Assembly (NCBI RefSeq): GCF_010093085.1
Contig: NZ_MSRC01000003.1
Span: 248,001-312,000 of the forward strand
Reading direction: 5' to 3'
Length of the DNA: 64,000 nt
Source: Bacillus sp. SKDU12
GTDB taxonomy: Bacteria > Bacillota > Bacilli > Bacillales > Bacillaceae
Position 1 is the stretch's first letter. Every line of letters begins with the position of its first letter. Made by a program: the position numbers and the translations under genes. The notes beneath the pieces were generated by a model. That model ran no database searches. It was not told where the DNA came from and saw only the letters and a list, made by a program, of their open reading frames with translations. Below, piece by piece: positions 19,199-28,148 of the stretch.

Positions 19199-19717
19199 AT
19201 GAAATGGACGATTTATCAGCTGCATCAAATGTCGAAACAAAGTTTTGAGTTTGATGAAACAGTTGAGTTAAATGAGCTGACAAAGCTGAATTCTGACATT
19301 CGCAGTATTTCTCCCGTTCGGGTGAAGGGCAGAGCGGATATCGAATCCAAACAGGTTTCGTTTGATTTTACGATATCAGGCGAAATGATTTTGCCATGCT
19401 CAAGAACTCTCGTTGATGTTCCGTATCCATTTGAAATTTCAACAAAAGAACTGTTTATATTTCATCAGACGGATGATATAGAAGATGATGACGTTCACAT
19501 CGTTGAGGACGATACTATCGACTTGACTCCGATCGTGAAAGAAGAAATTCTTTTAGAAATCCCTATGCAAATCTTTTGTGAATCTGAACAAAAAAAAGGA
19601 GCTGCTCCTCAAGAAGGAAAGGACTGGCAAGTCATTTCAGAGGAAGACAAGAAGAATCAAGTTGATCCGAGACTTGCAGCCCTCGAAAAGCTCTTAAAAC
19701 AAGATGATGAATCTTAA
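19199..19717 (+). CDS. ylbN: YlbN, YceD/DUF177 family protein
   Basis: Member of the YceD (DUF177) family, 172 residues, which across bacteria and plastids is encoded next to rpmF and is linked to 23S rRNA or large-subunit accumulation in some organisms. Conserved features are the CSRTLVDVPYPF segment and the acidic stretch DDIEDDDVHIVEDDTIDLTPIVKEEILLEIPM. The ATG at 19199 follows GAGGTGAT. rpmF lies 21 bases downstream under the same strong promoter, so a ribosome role is inferred. The precise activity is not known. Confidence 0.9.
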   Translation: MKWTIYQLHQMSKQSFEFDETVELNELTKLNSDIRSISPVRVKGRADIESKQVSFDFTISGEMILPCSRTLVDVPYPFEISTKELFIFHQTDDIEDDDVHIVEDDTIDLTPIVKEEILLEIPMQIFCESEQKKGAAPQEGKDWQVISEEDKKNQVDPRLAALEKLLKQDDES

Positions 19718-19918
<201 letters not shown>

Positions 19919-19922
19919 TAAG

Positions 19923-19960
19923 AAAAGCGCAGGGTGAAAACCCTGCGCTTTTTCTTTTTC
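19923..19960 (+). terminator. terminator of ylbN-rpmF
   Basis: An 11-bp stem AAAGCGCAGGG/CCCTGCGCTTT around TGAAAA is followed by a long T-rich run. Confidence 0.93.
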
Positions 19961-20020
19961 TCTCCCTGTCAGCTTGCGGAAATTTTGTGAGTGCAAATAG
20001 TCTATCTAATCTATTACCGG

Positions 20021-20028
20021 CATATGTA
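20021..20028 (+). promoter_or_regulatory. possible sigma-E -10 element of gerR
   Basis: CATATGTA lies 36 bases upstream of the gerR start, with a poor -35 candidate about 15 bases before it. gerR is a known sigma-E gene, so the element is plausible but the sequence match is partial. Confidence 0.35.
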
Positions 20029-20063
20029 TGAGATAAATAAGCTGACATGGAGGGGGATTGAAT

Positions 20064-20645
20064 TTGACCATTACAAGACAAGATGCTTGGACTCAGGATG
20101 AGGATTTGCTGCTGGCAGAAGTGGTGCTTCGCCATATTCGAGAGGGGGGGACACAGCTTTCCGCCTTTGAGGAGGTGGGAAGAGCGCTGACCAGAACCGC
20201 GGCAGCCTGTGGTTTCAGATGGAACTCCTATGTGAGAAAACAATATCAGTCAGGCATAGAACTTGCGAAAAAACAGAGAAAAGAACTAAGGAAGCAAATT
20301 GGCGTTCATTCAGTCAATATGCCGAATTCCGTGAAGCAGGCTGCCGGGGCAGCGTCGGAAGGAAAACGAGATCTGTCCATTCAGGATGTGATCCAATTTC
20401 TCGAACAATTCAAAGAAACACCGTCTGCACAAGAATTTCAGCTCGAAAGGGAAAGGTTGAAGGAGCAAATCGAAGCGCTGCAAAAAGAGCTAGAGGATTT
20501 ACGGAGCGAAAATCAAACATTGAGGAACCAGCTAGAGATGACAGAAGAGGATTACAAGGCACTGATCGATATTATGGATCGGGCTAGAAAAATGGTTGTT
20601 TCAAAAGAAGACGGAAGAATGAAAAAAGCGGCTCAAGAAACGTAA
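20064..20645 (+). CDS. gerR: mother-cell transcriptional regulator GerR (YlbO)
   Basis: Sporulation regulator of 193 residues, made under sigma-E in the mother cell, that switches some sigma-E genes off and others on; it is related to RsfA. The N-terminal part is a Myb/SANT-like DNA-binding domain ([26 protein letters not shown], then [18 protein letters not shown]). The C-terminal half (about 120-170) is a heptad-rich coiled coil suited to dimer formation. The TTG at 20064 is taken as start; a TTG six bases earlier lies too close to GGAGGGGG. Confidence 0.92.
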   Translation: MTITRQDAWTQDEDLLLAEVVLRHIREGGTQLSAFEEVGRALTRTAAACGFRWNSYVRKQYQSGIELAKKQRKELRKQIGVHSVNMPNSVKQAAGAASEGKRDLSIQDVIQFLEQFKETPSAQEFQLERERLKEQIEALQKELEDLRSENQTLRNQLEMTEEDYKALIDIMDRARKMVVSKEDGRMKKAAQET

Positions 20646-20658
20646 GACGCCTGAAATG

Positions 20659-20697
20659 AACCGGCCCTAGAGTGAAAATAGGCCGGTTGTTTTTATT
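20659..20697. terminator. terminator between convergent gerR and ylbP
   Basis: AACCGGCC (20659-20666) and GGCCGGTT (20681-20688) form the stem, then GTTTTTATTT on the plus strand. Confidence 0.78.
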
Positions 20698-20698
20698 T

Positions 20699-21181
20699 CT
20701 ATGCAGACTCTCTCGGCGTCATTTCGTGATCCATATCAGGATGCCAGGTGAGCGGGTTTTCCCCTTTATCCCGCGCCGCATCATACTTAACAGTTTCAAA
20801 GTTCATTTTATTCCAAAACTCCGCTGATTTCATTCGCGGATTTGTCCGAATCGGCATTTTGAAAGATTTTGCGAATTCAACCAAAGCTCTCCCATATCCT
20901 CGGTTCTGGTAGCCTGGAAGAACTTCAAGCTTACGCAGCTCCAAATAATCCTGACGGTTGTCGAAATATGGGTTTGATTTGCCATTAACCTGATATAGGC
21001 TCATTCGTGCTACAAGTTTATCCCCAAAATAAATCCCGTAAAAAGGCGAGGTGCTGTCATTTTCGATCATATTATCCTGGAGATCCTCAAGCATTGAAAG
21101 CTCCTGAATGCCGTATTCTTTGAATTCCTTGAATTCTTCCAGCGTTTTATAGTTGATGAGCAGACGTTCAACCTTTACCAA
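20699..21181 (-). CDS. ylbP: GNAT-family N-acetyltransferase YlbP
   Basis: Predicted acetyltransferase of 160 residues with the GNAT acetyl-CoA loop visible as LEVLPGYQNRGYGRALVEFA (about 90-109), preceded by the strand IYFGDKLVARMSLY. The substrate is unknown. On the minus strand the TTG at 21181, eight or nine bases after GGGGGAG, is the likely start; a longer frame from 21241 lacks a binding site. It is convergent with gerR and divergent from panE. Confidence 0.88.
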   Translation of the reverse strand: MVKVERLLINYKTLEEFKEFKEYGIQELSMLEDLQDNMIENDSTSPFYGIYFGDKLVARMSLYQVNGKSNPYFDNRQDYLELRKLEVLPGYQNRGYGRALVEFAKSFKMPIRTNPRMKSAEFWNKMNFETVKYDAARDKGENPLTWHPDMDHEMTPRESA

Positions 21182-21340
21182 ATCAATCTCCCCCTTTGCT
21201 GTTTCTACATATATTGTAAACGCTTTATTTAAAAAATCCAAATATTAAAACTTTAATTCTCGCCACACGAGATCTTTAAGAAGTAATTTCTTCACACTTC
21301 TGCTATGATAATACGTAAATGCTAAATTGGGTGTGACATC

Positions 21341-22237
21341 ATGAATATTGGAATTATCGGCGGAGGCTCAGTCGGTCTTTTGTGTGCCTGTTATTTGTCA
21401 CTTCATCACGATGTAACTGTTGTGACAAGGCGGAAAGAACAGGCTGCGGCTATTCAGTCTGGAGGGATTCAGCTTTATAAAGGCGGAGAAGAATTCAACG
21501 CTGATTGCAGTGCGGATACGAGTATCAATTCGGATTTTGACCTTCTTGTCGTGACAGTAAAGCAGCATCAGCTTCAGTCTGTTTTTCCTTTGCTTGAACG
21601 GATCGGGAAAACGAATATACTATTTTTACAAAACGGCATGGGGCATATCCACGACCTAAAAGACTGGCGCGCTAAGCATTCTATTTATGTTGGAATCGTT
21701 GAGCACGGAGCTGTAAGAAAGTCAGATACAGCTGTTGATCATACTGGCATAGGTGCGATAAAATGGAGCGCGTTTCGCGATAGTGATCCAAATCAGCTGA
21801 ACAACTTGCTTCACTATAATCACCCGGATTTTCCAATTCGTTATGAAACGGATTGGTACCGCCTGCTGGCGGGCAAACTGATTATAAATGCTTGTATCAA
21901 TCCATTAACCGCGTTATTGCAGGTGAAAAATGGCGCTCTGTTGACAACGCCAGCATATCAAGCATTTATGAAGCTGGTTTTTCAGGAAGCGTGCCGCATT
22001 TTAAGGCTTGAAGACGAAGCGGAGGCTTGGGAGCGGGTTCAGTCCGTTTGCAGGCAAACGAAAGAAAATCGCTCTTCAATGCTAGTCGACGTCACTGAAG
22101 GCCGGCAGACGGAAGCTGATGCTATTATCGGGTATTTATTGAAGGAAGCAAGCCAGCATAACTTTGATGCCGTTCATTTGGAATTTTTATACGGCAGCAT
22201 GAAAGCTTTGGAGCGAAATGCAAACAAAGTCTTTTGA
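21341..22237 (+). CDS. panE: 2-dehydropantoate 2-reductase (ketopantoate reductase)
   Basis: NADPH-dependent enzyme of pantothenate synthesis (YlbQ), 298 residues. The N-terminal Rossmann motif is GIIGGGSVGLL, and the conserved FLQNGMGH follows near residue 95. The catalytic lysine stretch is AGKLIINACINPLTALLQVKNG near residue 180. The ATG at 21341 lies behind GGGTGTGAC. It is monocistronic here, apart from pan genes elsewhere, but it contributes to the coenzyme A pathway with coaD in this window. Confidence 0.93.
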   Translation: MNIGIIGGGSVGLLCACYLSLHHDVTVVTRRKEQAAAIQSGGIQLYKGGEEFNADCSADTSINSDFDLLVVTVKQHQLQSVFPLLERIGKTNILFLQNGMGHIHDLKDWRAKHSIYVGIVEHGAVRKSDTAVDHTGIGAIKWSAFRDSDPNQLNNLLHYNHPDFPIRYETDWYRLLAGKLIINACINPLTALLQVKNGALLTTPAYQAFMKLVFQEACRILRLEDEAEAWERVQSVCRQTKENRSSMLVDVTEGRQTEADAIIGYLLKEASQHNFDAVHLEFLYGSMKALERNANKVF

Positions 22238-22307
22238 GCTTTTTCTGTAACATGCTATACTCATTTCGGATCACTAACTATTTATTGGAGAAAGGAAGTT
22301 CTAGAAG

Positions 22308-23927
22308 ATGCAGCTAACTGAACTTTCCATCAAAAATCAAAATGTGTTTGTACAGCACTATATAGATGGCAAAGAAGGAATGTCTTCTTTTTTTGATTAC
22401 AGCATTCATCATAAGGACATGTGGCGCGAAAGGCTGAAAGACTTATCTTCCCGTTCTTTCGCAAGAGAGGAACTGGCGGCGTACTTATCCTCTTATCATC
22501 AAAAATTCGGGTCAAATGCGATGCAGTCTGCTATTGAAAAGCTGAAGGACCCGTCAAGTGCCGCTGTTGTCGGCGGGCAGCAGGCTGGTCTTTTAACAGG
22601 GCCGCTTTACACTATACATAAAATCATTTCAATCATTGTGTTAGCAAAGGAACAAGAAAAGCAGCTGCAAGTGCCTGTTATACCGATCTTCTGGGTGGCT
22701 GGAGAAGACCACGATTTAGATGAAATTAATTTTATTCATTCTTCTGAAGAAAACGGTCCTGTGAAAAAAAAGCTGCCCCAATCATATTGGAAGAAATCTT
22801 CGGCAGCGAGCACATCGCTTGATCAGGAAAAATGCGCCGCGTGGATAGATGATGTATTTGCTGCTTTTGAAGAAACTGACCACACGAATTCACTTCTCGA
22901 CAATGTAAAACGATGTTTAAGGGAATCTGTTACATTCACTGATTTCTTTGAACTGCTCATTGCGGACCTATTCCAGGAGGAAGGACTAGTTTTACTCAAT
23001 TCTGGAGATCCGGGGATCAAAAAGCTGGAAACGGCTATGTTCCAAAAGATTCTTCGGGAGAATGATGAACTAGCCCGCGCGCTTTCAGATCAGCAGGCCT
23101 TCATGCGTGAGGCTGGCTATAAGCCGATTATCGAGGCTGGAAAAGAGCAGGCGAATCTCTTTTACGAATATGAAGAAGAGCGCTTTTTAATTGAAAAAGA
23201 TAACGGCCGTTTTGTCATCAATGAGCTTGATCTCGGATGGGCGATGGATGAACTTTATACACATATGGAAGAGCATCCTGAGCGCTTCAGCAACAATGTT
23301 GTGACTAGGCCGTTAATGCAGGAATACCTCATTCCAACGCTAGCGTTTGTTGCAGGTCCCGGAGAAATCAACTATTGGGGAGAGCTCAAACAGGCCTTTG
23401 CGGTAATGGGCTTTAAAATGCCTCCTGTTATGCCGAGATTAAACATTACGATACTAGAACGGCATATTGAGAAAAAGATGTTTGAACGGAATATTTCATT
23501 GCAAGACGCGATTGAACGCGGAACGGAGAATCAAAGAGAGACATACTTTGAGCGCCAGATTCCAGAAGAGTTTACCGCGGTGATGGATCAGGCAAAGAGC
23601 CAAATTGAAGCGATTCATAAAACGGTTCGGCAACAAGCGTTAAAGGTTGATCAAAGCATGGAACCCTTGCTCTTGAAAAATGCCGGCTTTATTCAGGATC
23701 AGCTTCAGTTTTTAGAGCGTACGGTGACGAAGCGGATTGAAGAAAAAGAAGGCTACGTGTTGAAGGATTATGAGAGAATTCAAAATAGCATTAAGCCCCT
23801 CCTTGTACCGCAAGAACGAATATGGAATATTATGTATTATTTGAACAGGTATGGTCCTGAATTCTTCATATTATTCAAAAATCTGCCATTTTCTTTTCGG
23901 AATCAACATCAAGTTGTCAAACTTTGA
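22308..23927 (+). CDS. bshC: bacillithiol biosynthesis cysteine-adding enzyme BshC
   Basis: Putative last enzyme of bacillithiol synthesis (YllA), joining cysteine to GlcN-malate, 539 residues as usual for the family. The Rossmann-type core shows VVGGQQAGLLTGPLYTIHK and PIFWVAGEDHDLDEINF; a long C-terminal helical coiled-coil (about 410-490) gives the dimer interface. The ATG follows AAAGGAAG. It stands directly before the dcw cluster, separated by a terminator. Confidence 0.94.
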   Translation: MQLTELSIKNQNVFVQHYIDGKEGMSSFFDYSIHHKDMWRERLKDLSSRSFAREELAAYLSSYHQKFGSNAMQSAIEKLKDPSSAAVVGGQQAGLLTGPLYTIHKIISIIVLAKEQEKQLQVPVIPIFWVAGEDHDLDEINFIHSSEENGPVKKKLPQSYWKKSSAASTSLDQEKCAAWIDDVFAAFEETDHTNSLLDNVKRCLRESVTFTDFFELLIADLFQEEGLVLLNSGDPGIKKLETAMFQKILRENDELARALSDQQAFMREAGYKPIIEAGKEQANLFYEYEEERFLIEKDNGRFVINELDLGWAMDELYTHMEEHPERFSNNVVTRPLMQEYLIPTLAFVAGPGEINYWGELKQAFAVMGFKMPPVMPRLNITILERHIEKKMFERNISLQDAIERGTENQRETYFERQIPEEFTAVMDQAKSQIEAIHKTVRQQALKVDQSMEPLLLKNAGFIQDQLQFLERTVTKRIEEKEGYVLKDYERIQNSIKPLLVPQERIWNIMYYLNRYGPEFFILFKNLPFSFRNQHQVVKL

Positions 23928-23940
23928 AATAAAGTTTTAA

Positions 23941-23970
23941 AGAACCCTGACTAGTTCAGGGTTTTTTTTT
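23941..23970 (+). terminator. terminator of bshC
   Basis: AGAACCCTGA and TTCAGGGTTT pair around CTAG, then a run of nine or more T residues. Confidence 0.92.
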
Positions 23971-23996
23971 ATGAATAAACAGTGTAAAATGAATCT

Positions 23997-24020
23997 GTGG
24001 AGAAAAGTGGTGTATAGTGG
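23997..24020 (+). promoter_or_regulatory. MraZ operator: three GTGG repeats at 10-bp spacing
   Basis: GTGG occurs at 23997-24000, 24007-24010 and 24017-24020, one helical turn apart, between the bshC terminator and mraZ. MraZ proteins autoregulate the dcw operon by binding closely spaced GTGG-containing repeats upstream of mraZ, so this is very likely the operator. Confidence 0.72.
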
Positions 24021-24052
24021 TGAGTTAAGGAGAGAAAGTGGGGCAAGAGATC

Positions 24053-24484
24053 ATGTTTATGGGTGAATATCAGCATACTATTGATGCGAAGGGCCGCATG
24101 ATCGTACCCGCTAAATTCAGGGAAGGACTCGGTGAGCAGTTTGTGCTGACCAGAGGACTTGACCAATGTCTCTTCGGCTATCCTATGCACGAATGGAAAC
24201 AAATTGAAGAAAAACTAAAAGCACTTCCTCTCACTAAAAAAGATGCCCGTGCGTTTACCCGATTCTTCTTTTCTGGGGCGACAGAATGCGAACTGGACAA
24301 GCAAGGCAGGGTAAATATCGCCTCATCTCTATTGAATTACGCCAAACTGGAAAAAGAATGTGTTGTTATCGGGGTTTCTAATCGAATTGAATTGTGGAGT
24401 AAAGTAATTTGGGAACAATACACAGAAGAGCAAGAAGATTCATTTGCTGAAATTGCTGAAAACATGATTGGGTTTGATATATAA
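24053..24484 (+). CDS. mraZ: transcriptional regulator MraZ
   Basis: AbrB-fold DNA-binding protein of 143 residues that represses its own dcw operon. It contains the two MraZ repeats with [14 protein letters not shown] (about 12-25) and [13 protein letters not shown] (about 82-94), the DxxGR signature of the family. The ATG at 24053 is used because the family begins MFMGEY; an in-frame GTG at 24038 is closer to AAGGAGAG but would add five non-conserved residues. It heads the cell-wall and division cluster and is followed by rsmH. Confidence 0.94.
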   Translation: MFMGEYQHTIDAKGRMIVPAKFREGLGEQFVLTRGLDQCLFGYPMHEWKQIEEKLKALPLTKKDARAFTRFFFSGATECELDKQGRVNIASSLLNYAKLEKECVVIGVSNRIELWSKVIWEQYTEEQEDSFAEIAENMIGFDI

Positions 24485-24553
24485 TGATTCTTCGTGTATA
24501 ACACTCTAAAAACAATTTCAATTCATCCTGATAAAAGGTGGGACCAACACAAT

Positions 24554-25489
24554 ATGTTTCAACACAAGACAGTACTTCTTCGTGAAACCGTAGACGGGCT
24601 TCAGATTAAACCAGACGGTACATATGTAGATTGCACACTCGGCGGAGCTGGGCACAGTACATACTTATTGCAGCAATTATCCGAGAAGGGGCGTTTAGTC
24701 GCTTTTGACCAAGATGATACGGCATTACAGCATGCAAAAGAAGTGTTGTCCGATTATAAAGGACAGCTCATTCTAATGAAAAGCAATTTCAGGTATTTAA
24801 AAGAATGTTTGAATGAACAGGGTATTACAGAAGTAGACGGTGTTTTATTTGATTTAGGGGTGTCCTCTCCGCAGCTGGATACACCGGAACGCGGCTTCAG
24901 TTACCATCATGACGCACCGTTGGACATGAGGATGGATCAGTCGGCCACGCTTTCAGCGAAAGAAGTCGTGAATGAATGGCGCTATGAGGATCTCGTCCGT
25001 ATTTTCTTTAAATACGGCGAAGAGAAGTTCAGCAAACAGATCGCCAGAAAAATTGAAGAGGCAAGAATCAAATCTCCTATTCAAACTACGGGCCAACTGG
25101 TCGATCTAATAAAAGACGCGATTCCCGCTCCAGCGAGAAGGAGTGGAGGACATCCTGCTAAACGTGTGTTTCAGGCAATCAGGATTGCCGTAAATGACGA
25201 ACTGAAAGTGTTTGAAGAGGCTTTGGAGCAGGCAATTGAGGTGCTGAAGCCAGGGGGAAGGGTTTCTGTTATCACCTTCCACTCGCTAGAAGACAGAATT
25301 TGCAAATCCACCTTTAAAGAAAAATCGTCACTTCCGGAACTTCCTCCGGGGCTTCCTGTCATACCTGAAGAGTTTGAGCCGGAGTTGAAGCTCGTTACAC
25401 GAAAGCCGATTACGGCATCTCAAGAAGAACTTGAAGAAAACAACCGAGCTCGTTCTGCGAAGCTTCGGATTGCCGAAAAAAGAAAATAA
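24554..25489 (+). CDS. rsmH: 16S rRNA (cytosine-1402-N4)-methyltransferase RsmH (MraW)
   Basis: SAM-dependent methyltransferase of 311 residues that modifies C1402 in the ribosomal P site. The SAM motif is [13 protein letters not shown] (about 33-45); other family blocks are [19 protein letters not shown] and ITFHSLEDR near residue 250. The ATG at 24554 follows AAGGTGGGACC. It is the usual second gene of the dcw cluster and its stop is 45 bases before ftsL. Confidence 0.96.
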   Translation: MFQHKTVLLRETVDGLQIKPDGTYVDCTLGGAGHSTYLLQQLSEKGRLVAFDQDDTALQHAKEVLSDYKGQLILMKSNFRYLKECLNEQGITEVDGVLFDLGVSSPQLDTPERGFSYHHDAPLDMRMDQSATLSAKEVVNEWRYEDLVRIFFKYGEEKFSKQIARKIEEARIKSPIQTTGQLVDLIKDAIPAPARRSGGHPAKRVFQAIRIAVNDELKVFEEALEQAIEVLKPGGRVSVITFHSLEDRICKSTFKEKSSLPELPPGLPVIPEEFEPELKLVTRKPITASQEELEENNRARSAKLRIAEKRK

Positions 25490-25534
25490 CAAAACCAAAA
25501 CGCGAAAGCAAAACTAAAAGGAGGTCATCAGCCT

Positions 25535-25888
25535 ATGAGCAATTTAGCTTACCAACCAGAAAAACAGCATCGGCATACGGTCAATCCTGAGAAAAAAATG
25601 ATTGTCAAGAAAAGGGCTTCCATTACTCTCGGAGAAAAAGTGCTCCTTGTCCTTTTTGCTGCAGCAGTGCTCAGTGTATCGCTTTTGATTGTATCGAAGG
25701 CGTATGCGGCATATCACACCAATATGGAGGTACAAAAGCTAGAGGAGCAAATTTCATCCGAAAAAAAGCAAGTTGGTGACCTCGAAAAAAGCGTTGCTGA
25801 CTTAAGTAAACCGCAGCGCATTATGGACATTGCGAAAAAGAACGGCTTGAATTTAAAAGATAAAAAAGTGAAAAACATACAGGAATGA
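25535..25888 (+). CDS. ftsL: cell division protein FtsL
   Basis: Bitopic divisome protein of 117 residues with a charged cytoplasmic tail, one membrane helix (about 36-58, [18 protein letters not shown]) and an outer heptad-repeat coiled coil ([27 protein letters not shown]). It partners with DivIC and DivIB at the septum. The ATG follows AAAGGAGGTCA. Its stop overlaps an ATG just upstream of the pbpB start, so the two are translationally linked. Confidence 0.95.
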   Translation: MSNLAYQPEKQHRHTVNPEKKMIVKKRASITLGEKVLLVLFAAAVLSVSLLIVSKAYAAYHTNMEVQKLEEQISSEKKQVGDLEKSVADLSKPQRIMDIAKKNGLNLKDKKVKNIQE

Positions 25889-25893
25889 TTCAA

Positions 25894-28035
25894 ATGCCAA
25901 AAAAGAATAAATTTATGAATAGAGGAGCGGCGATTCTAAGTATTTGTTTCGCTCTCTTTTTCTTTGTCATCCTCGGGAGAATGGCATATATTCAAATAAC
26001 CGGAAAAGCGAGCGGTGAGGTGCTGGCGACAAAAGCGACAGAGCAGCATGAAAAGAAAAGAACGATCGATGCAAGCCGCGGCCCAATTTTAGATCGGAAC
26101 GGCAAAGTGATTGCAGAGGATACAGCGACATATAAGCTGATTGCCGTTCTCGATAAAAAAATGTCGCCTGATATAAAGCACCCTCAGCATGTTGTAAACA
26201 AAGAATCGACAGCGGAAGCCTTGTCTAAAGTAATAAAAATGGACAAGGCCGATATCCTTGATATTTTAAATAAGGATGTAAAACAAGTCGAGTTTGGCTC
26301 AGCGGGCCGGGATATCACATATTCGCAAAAGCAAAAAATTGAAAAGCTGAAACTTCCGGGTATTTCATTTTTGCGGGATACAAAACGCTATTATCCAAAC
26401 GGTATTTTCGCATCCAACTTGATCGGCTATGCCGAGGTTGATCAAAAAACAAATGAAATTTCCGGCGCGATGGGACTAGAAAAAGTGCTGGATAAGTATT
26501 TGAAAGAGCGGGACGGATATGTGACATATGAAAGTGACAAATCCGGCTGGGAGCTCCCAAACAGCAAAAATAAAATTACAGCGCCAAAAAATGGTGACAA
26601 AGTATATTTAACCCTTGATCAGAAAATTCAAACCTTTTTGGAAGACAGTATGACGAAAGTGGCGAAAAAGTATAAACCGAAAAAAATCATGGCCGCAGTC
26701 GTCGATCCGAAAACAGGAAAAGTGCTTGCTATGGGACAGCGCCCAAGCTTTGATCCGAACAAACGCGATGTGACAAACTACTATAATGATTTGATTTCAT
26801 ATGCGTATGAACCCGGATCAACGATGAAGATTTTTACACTCGCTGCCGCGATGCAGGAAAACGCTTTTCCTGCGAATGAAAAATATAAATCCGGTACGTT
26901 TGAAGTTGGCGGGGAACCTGTCAGGGACCATAATGATGGTGTAGGCTGGGGCCCGACAACCTATCATGACGGCGTTCTAAGATCGTCAAATGTTGCATTT
27001 GCGAAGCTGGCAAAAGAAAAACTAGGTTATGATCGCCTCAATCAATACTTACACAAGTTTCATTTTGATCAAAAAACAGGTATTGACTTGTCTGGGGAGG
27101 TATCCAGTAAAATCAACTTTAAATATGAATTTGATAAAGCGTCAACTGCCTACGGACAAGCATCTGCTGTTACACCGATTCAGCAGCTTCAAGCAGCAAC
27201 GGCAATTGCAAATAACGGCAAAATGATGAAGCCTTATGTCATTGACCATATCGTTGATTCTGATAAAAATAAAACCGTCTATCAAAATAAGCCGGAATCA
27301 GTTGGGAATCCAATTTCCGCAGATACAGCCAAAAAGGTGCGAAATATATTGGGCGAAGTCGTGACCTCGAAAATCGGAACAGGAAAACCTTATAAGATTG
27401 AGGGATTTGATGTTGCCGGGAAAACAGGTACAGCGCAAATAGCAGGTAAAGGCGGATATTTAGGCGGAACAGATAACTATATCTTTTCGTTTATGGGCAT
27501 GGCGCCGAAAGATGATCCTGAACTTTTAATTTATGTTGCTGTACAACAGCCGCAGTTAAAAGCAGGACAAAGCAGCTCAGCTCCAGTATCAGAAATCTTC
27601 AATCCAACTATGAAAAACAGCCTGCACTATCTGAATATTGAACCGACCGAAAAATCCAGCTCCAAGCAAGAAGAAACAAAAGCGCAGACGATGCCTGATT
27701 TAACAGATCGAACGGCAGCTGGTGCGCAAAAGAAAGCAAAAGAAGAGAAGCTTACACCGATTGTCATCGGCAGTGATGTCGCTGTAAAAGAACAGTATCC
27801 AAAAGTGGATGAGGAAGTTCTTACTAATCAGAAGGTCTTTCTGAAAACAGGCGGCAAAATCAAAATGCCTGATATGACCGGCTGGTCGAGAAGAGAGGTT
27901 CTTCAGTACGGCGAGCTGGCGGGCATTCATATTGAAGTCAGCGGGCAAGGCTACGCTGTCAGCCAAAGCATCAAGAAGGATAAAGAAATAAAAGACAAAA
28001 ATGTCATCAAAGTTCAGTTTAAAAATCCTGATTAA
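25894..28035 (+). CDS. pbpB: penicillin-binding protein 2B (septal transpeptidase)
   Basis: Class B PBP needed for septal peptidoglycan crosslinking. The 713-residue protein has one N-terminal helix, a pedestal domain, a transpeptidase domain with Ser309 in EPGSTMKIF, the SSN motif (RSSNVAF) and KTGTAQ, and two C-terminal PASTA domains (about 585-710). The start is set at the second ATG (25894), nine bases after AGGA, which also places the nucleophile at 309 as cited in the literature; some entries use 25885 (716 residues). It is followed by a terminator, then spoVD. Confidence 0.95.
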   Translation: MPKKNKFMNRGAAILSICFALFFFVILGRMAYIQITGKASGEVLATKATEQHEKKRTIDASRGPILDRNGKVIAEDTATYKLIAVLDKKMSPDIKHPQHVVNKESTAEALSKVIKMDKADILDILNKDVKQVEFGSAGRDITYSQKQKIEKLKLPGISFLRDTKRYYPNGIFASNLIGYAEVDQKTNEISGAMGLEKVLDKYLKERDGYVTYESDKSGWELPNSKNKITAPKNGDKVYLTLDQKIQTFLEDSMTKVAKKYKPKKIMAAVVDPKTGKVLAMGQRPSFDPNKRDVTNYYNDLISYAYEPGSTMKIFTLAAAMQENAFPANEKYKSGTFEVGGEPVRDHNDGVGWGPTTYHDGVLRSSNVAFAKLAKEKLGYDRLNQYLHKFHFDQKTGIDLSGEVSSKINFKYEFDKASTAYGQASAVTPIQQLQAATAIANNGKMMKPYVIDHIVDSDKNKTVYQNKPESVGNPISADTAKKVRNILGEVVTSKIGTGKPYKIEGFDVAGKTGTAQIAGKGGYLGGTDNYIFSFMGMAPKDDPELLIYVAVQQPQLKAGQSSSAPVSEIFNPTMKNSLHYLNIEPTEKSSSKQEETKAQTMPDLTDRTAAGAQKKAKEEKLTPIVIGSDVAVKEQYPKVDEEVLTNQKVFLKTGGKIKMPDMTGWSRREVLQYGELAGIHIEVSGQGYAVSQSIKKDKEIKDKNVIKVQFKNPD

Positions 28036-28072
28036 AAAGAAAGCTTGCGTTATGCAGGCTTTCTTTTTTTTA
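28036..28072 (+). terminator. terminator of mraZ-rsmH-ftsL-pbpB
   Basis: AAGAAAGCTTGC pairs with GCAGGCTTTCTT with one mismatch around GTTAT and is followed by eight T residues, separating the vegetative genes from spoVD. Confidence 0.88.
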
Positions 28073-28148
28073 TACAGAGGAGCACCGTTCTACCTGTCCA
28101 ATATCAGGCATAAAATGAAACAAGCCTAAATAAGGAGTGAACGGTCTC

